From the NCBI GenBank assembly GCA_050249535.1, contig JBFWQI010000009.1, positions 62,001-126,000 of the forward strand: 64,000 nucleotides of DNA. Direction: 5' to 3'. The notes under the pieces were generated by a model, which did not search any database, was not told where the DNA came from, and was given only the letters and a program-made list of their open reading frames with translations. Position 1 is the first letter of the stretch. Every line of letters begins with the position of its first letter. The stretch comes from JADJXM01 sp937967285. Lineage in GTDB: Bacteria; Acidobacteriota; Blastocatellia; RBC074. Of this stretch, positions 61,062 through 64,000 are shown piece after piece. A program made the position numbers and the translations under genes.

Positions 61062-61670
61062 ATGCAGATTGCATCTGACTGGAACACCCGCCAGTTTCGA
61101 ATGATGGGGATTTTGCCGTTGCTTATCTTTTTGTATCGGCTGATCCAATACATTAGCGTCGGCACGCCGGATTGGATCATGTACAACTGCCATCTTTCGA
61201 CGCTGCTGCTGGCGGTGGCGATGTTCGCCGGCTGGAAACCGGGTATTCGCATAGCGATAATCTGGCTGATCATCGGACTGCCGATGTGGCTGATAGACGC
61301 ATGGGTGACGCAGGTCCTCTGGATAGCTTCGGTAGTTTCGCATCTCGGCGGGTTCCTGCTGGCGATCTATGCCATTCGCCAGGTCCGGGCGACAGGAAGA
61401 AGCTGGCAGCCCGCACTGGGCTGGTTTCTGTTCTGGCAGATGGTCACGCGTTACACGACCGCACCCGAACTCAATGTCAATGTCTCTCATATGCCCTATG
61501 AGTTCTGCAAGGAATGGTTTACGAGTTACTGGCAATTTTGGCCCGTCGGAGCGCTTGTTGCTGCGATCATGGTTTACGCTGTGGAATACGGGTTGGGAAG
61601 AGTATATCCATTGAATCACGCTGCCTCGGCAGAGCAAACGTGTGAACGCCAGGCAGTCGGGACGGTTTAA
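61062..61670 (+). CDS. Multi-pass membrane protein of unknown function
   Basis: 202 residues with about five or six hydrophobic helices (for example LLIFLYRLIQYI, IAIIWLIIGLPMWLIDAWV and FLLAIYAIRQ). Trp residues are abundant. The motif IMYNCHLSTLLLAVAMFAG and the SHLGGF block suggest a small membrane enzyme or sensor, but I recognise no family with confidence. It is between the surface protein and the pst operon and may be independent of both. Confidence 0.65.
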   Translation: MQIASDWNTRQFRMMGILPLLIFLYRLIQYISVGTPDWIMYNCHLSTLLLAVAMFAGWKPGIRIAIIWLIIGLPMWLIDAWVTQVLWIASVVSHLGGFLLAIYAIRQVRATGRSWQPALGWFLFWQMVTRYTTAPELNVNVSHMPYEFCKEWFTSYWQFWPVGALVAAIMVYAVEYGLGRVYPLNHAASAEQTCERQAVGTV

Positions 61671-61751
61671 TATATTATGGCTTTTGGTTATATGCTCTCT
61701 GCACGCGAAAAGCCCGGAACAGTCGGAACCTCCAAAAAAATAATCAAAATC

Positions 61752-61789
61752 TTTACAGACATTTAACATCCGTAACTCATACTTATGTA
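61752..61789 (+). promoter_or_regulatory. Candidate Pho box and -10 upstream of pstS
   Basis: Three direct repeats start at 61752 (TTTACA), 61763 (TTAACA) and 61774 (AACTCA), exactly 11 bp apart, followed by TATGTA (61784-61789) about 10 bp after the second repeat. This 11-bp spacing and -10 distance fit PhoB/PhoP-type binding sites, though the words differ from the E. coli consensus. Regulation by phosphate is inference. Confidence 0.4.
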
Positions 61790-61852
61790 TCCAGAATCTG
61801 AAATAAGGCGATACCGCTCGGGTAAGGCTGCTCTTCAACCAGGAGGCGGGAA

Positions 61853-62797
61853 ATGTGTGTTGATGGATATCGGAAATATCATCGGGCAGGTCATATGCTA
61901 TTGGCTGTTGCGTTGCTTGTGATCGGAGTTAGCGGATGCAGCCGGACAGGCGTGCAGCACGTCGGCGCTCACGGGCGGACGGTGATTCAGAACATCGGCT
62001 CCGACACGATGATCAATCTGGCACAGGCATGGGCAGAGGAGTATGCGCAGGTGGAGCCGGGAATTTCGGTTGAAGTCAGCGGCGGAGGGTCCGGCACCGG
62101 CGTCGCGGCGCTGATCAACGGTACTGCCGATATCGCCAATTGCAGCCGCCGCATGGAACCCGGCGAAATCTCCAAGATCCGGGACGCGACCGGCAGGGAT
62201 CCGGTGCTGCATATTGTGGGTTACGATGCGCTCGCCATCTTCGTCAATCATGCCAATCCGATGAATGAAATCACGATCGAACAGCTGGCCGCGATATACA
62301 GCGAAACAGGCACGGTGCATAACTGGTCCGACCTCGGCATAAACATACCGGGATGTCGAAACAATGAAATGATCCTTGTCAGCAGGCAGTCGAACTCCGG
62401 CACTTATCACTATTTCCGTGAAGCTATTCTGGGCAAGGGGATGGATTTCAAACTTGGCACGCTCGATCTGCACGGATCGAAGGATGTGGTGGAGCTGGTC
62501 AGCCGCACTCCCTGCGCCATCGGCTACAGCGGCATGGGTTACGCCACCCCGCGCGTCAAAATGTTGCGGGTCGCCCGCAAGGCGGCCGCGACTGCGTTTG
62601 CGCCGAATGTCGAAAACACGCAGAAAGGTGATTATCCCATCTCGCGCCCGCTGTATATGTACACCCGCGGTGAGACCTCATCGGCTGTTAAAAGTTATAT
62701 GAACTGGATTTTCACCGGAGCAGGGCAGCACATCATCCTCGCTTCAGGTTACGTCCCGCGCGGAAATGGGTCGGCCGGTACTGCTGCAAGCGAATAG
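61853..62797 (+). CDS. pstS: Phosphate-binding lipoprotein PstS
   Basis: 314 residues. The signal peptide ends in a lipobox (VSGC) near residue 28. The PBP domain carries the phosphate-binding pattern NIGSDTM, then SGGGSGTG, followed by TADIANCSRRMEPGEI and SRQSNSGTYHYFREAIL. It binds phosphate for the PstCAB transporter. AGGAGG precedes ATG 61853, and a Pho-box-like direct repeat lies upstream. pstC and pstA follow at once. The C-terminus carries a short Gly/Ala-rich tail. Confidence 0.94.
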   Translation: MCVDGYRKYHRAGHMLLAVALLVIGVSGCSRTGVQHVGAHGRTVIQNIGSDTMINLAQAWAEEYAQVEPGISVEVSGGGSGTGVAALINGTADIANCSRRMEPGEISKIRDATGRDPVLHIVGYDALAIFVNHANPMNEITIEQLAAIYSETGTVHNWSDLGINIPGCRNNEMILVSRQSNSGTYHYFREAILGKGMDFKLGTLDLHGSKDVVELVSRTPCAIGYSGMGYATPRVKMLRVARKAAATAFAPNVENTQKGDYPISRPLYMYTRGETSSAVKSYMNWIFTGAGQHIILASGYVPRGNGSAGTAASE

Positions 62798-62811
62798 GGA
62801 GGCACTACTCA

Positions 62812-63708
62812 TTGAAACGAAGTCGCCGGGAAATCATGACGGAATGGCTGATCGAACGAGCCATCTGGCTTTGCGGAGTGAGCGCGATCATCTTCGTTTT
62901 CGGCATCTTCTTCTTCGTTTTCCGCGAGGGGGCCGGTTTGTTGTTCAGCGGGCGGATCAATGTCGGGCAATTTCTGACCAGCATTGAATGGTATCCCACT
63001 TCGCAACGCAATGTGCGATATGGCGCGCTGGCCCTGATTGCAGGTACGTTCAGCGTGACAATTCTGGCTATGGTTATCGCGGTTCCGTTCGGACTGGGCA
63101 CGGCGATCTACATATCAGAATTTTGCGGAGGCCGGCGAAAGGAGACGCTCAAGATCGTCATTGAACTGCTGGCTGCGATCCCATCGGTAGTCTGGGGCTT
63201 TGTCGGCCTGACGATGATGAATGTCCTGATTATCAGGCTTTTCGACGCTCCGATCGGATTGAACGTGCTCAACGGAGGTATCCTGCTGGCGCTGATGAGC
63301 GTACCGGTTATAGTGTCGATCGGCGAGGATGCCCTCAAGGCCGTACCTGATTCTTATCGCGAAGCCGCCCTGGCGCTCGGTTCAACACGCTGGCAGATGG
63401 TGCGACGGGTTTTGGTCCCCGCTGCCAGAAACGGGTTATTGGCTGCTGTGCTTCTCGGAATGGGCCGCGCGGTCGGCGAAACGATGGCTGTGCTGATGGC
63501 CACGGGGCATTCAGTCAGGATCCCGACCAGCCTGCTCGATCCTGTCAGGACGCTGACCGCAACGATCGCTGCCGAACTGGGAGAGTCGCCGGCAGGCTCC
63601 GATCACTACCAGGTGCTGTTCATCATCGGCATCCTGCTCTTCACCATCACTTTTATCGTCAACCTGAGCGCGGACCTGATAGTTCGCGGCATTCGCGGTA
63701 AGGCATGA
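62812..63708 (+). CDS. pstC: Phosphate ABC transporter permease PstC
   Basis: 298 residues from TTG 62812, with GGGAGG about ten bases upstream; ATG 62836 is the alternative. Six membrane helices lie in the BPD_transp_1 fold. The EAA motif region is YREAALALGSTRWQMVRRVLVPAARNGL, followed by GMGRAVGETMAVLMATG. It forms the inner-membrane channel with PstA. Its stop overlaps the pstA start (ATGA). Confidence 0.93.
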   Translation: MKRSRREIMTEWLIERAIWLCGVSAIIFVFGIFFFVFREGAGLLFSGRINVGQFLTSIEWYPTSQRNVRYGALALIAGTFSVTILAMVIAVPFGLGTAIYISEFCGGRRKETLKIVIELLAAIPSVVWGFVGLTMMNVLIIRLFDAPIGLNVLNGGILLALMSVPVIVSIGEDALKAVPDSYREAALALGSTRWQMVRRVLVPAARNGLLAAVLLGMGRAVGETMAVLMATGHSVRIPTSLLDPVRTLTATIAAELGESPAGSDHYQVLFIIGILLFTITFIVNLSADLIVRGIRGKA

Positions 63709-64000
63709 CAACGATTCACGAACCATCGCATCAGACTTCGGTCACGTCACAGTTTACAAAGACCGATCTGGTGAGGCGCAATGAACGTCGCGAGCGCATC
63801 GCCGGTGCCGTCTTCGCCGCGATGGCGCTGCTGATGATCCTGCCCCTGGCGCTCATCGTCGGCTGGTTTATATACAAGGCGCTTCCCGTACTCTCATTCG
63901 ACTTTCTTTTCAAAGTCCCTGTGCGAGGCATGCGTGCGGGCGGAATCTGGCCGGCGATTCTGGGCACAATCTACCTGGTTCTGATCTCGCTGGCGGTGGC
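63705..64000 (+). CDS. pstA: Phosphate ABC transporter permease PstA (5' partial)
   Basis: Open from ATG 63705 to the window end (about 98 residues read). A polar N-terminus (about 1-32) precedes a first helix (AMALLMILPLALIVGWFIY) and the family block GGIWPAILGTIYLVLISLAV. The rest of the gene, and probably pstB and phoU, lies beyond the window. Confidence 0.88.
   Translation, partial: MTTIHEPSHQTSVTSQFTKTDLVRRNERRERIAGAVFAAMALLMILPLALIVGWFIYKALPVLSFDFLFKVPVRGMRAGGIWPAILGTIYLVLISLAV

Overview
The window is a stretch of bacterial chromosome with high GC and high coding density. I see about 54 protein genes, no rRNA or tRNA, and no phage, CRISPR array or insertion sequence. The best taxonomic guess is Acidobacteriota, possibly Blastocatellia. 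The evidence is a giant secreted NHL-propeller protein with an acidobacterial-type (TIGR03437-like) C-terminal domain, a secreted FecR-domain protein with a Gly/Ser-rich tail, and a mix of tryptophan degradation, RND efflux and Wzz/Wza export genes. The class is inference.

Layout. 1-7.5 kb: end of a glycosyltransferase, a DUF4126 membrane protein, a propionate/methylmalonyl-CoA pair (meaB-mce), a parvulin-type foldase, mtnP, a secreted TPR protein, a PfkB kinase, dapF (both catalytic Cys replaced by Ser), DUF2007 and cutA. 8-16 kb: a CusRS-like two-component system, type II NADH dehydrogenase, homoserine dehydrogenase, a FecR protein and a class II histone-deacetylase-like amidohydrolase. 16-25.7 kb: a c-di-AMP phosphodiesterase (PgpH type) coupled to a Pnkp-like kinase, an ABC ATPase pair, then an exopolysaccharide operon (Wzz, ExeA-like ATPase, BY-kinase, Wza-like) ending in a Ycf48-like propeller. 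25.7-34.6 kb: tryptophan dioxygenase, kynureninase, msrB, the NHL protein, ndk and a MacB-type ABC transporter. 34.6-42 kb: a copper/silver CusCBA-type export cluster with a cupredoxin, a YtkA-like lipoprotein and a Cys-rich secreted peptide. 42-50 kb: mnmA-decarboxylase-osmC, then a CbbQ/CbbO (NorQ/NorD)-type AAA/VWA pair. 49-64 kb: LemA, a nucleotidyltransferase and a TPM protein, a LysM lytic transglycosylase, comM, an alkaline-phosphatase-fold enzyme, a 1369-residue modular surface protein with three 540-bp lamin-tail repeats, and the start of a pst phosphate-uptake operon.

The most unusual layer is intergenic. At least five sequence-unrelated families of paired-arm palindromes occur. Most arms are tandem 7- or 9-nt units, placed at gene ends, and the heptamer GTAGAAA family repeatedly supplies the stop codon of the adjacent gene. 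Two leaders look like RNA regulators: one on the minus strand ahead of the NHL gene, with a promoter, mutually exclusive hairpins and a U-tract terminator; and one ahead of the lytic transglycosylase, with a near-consensus promoter and nested helices starting at the predicted transcript end.
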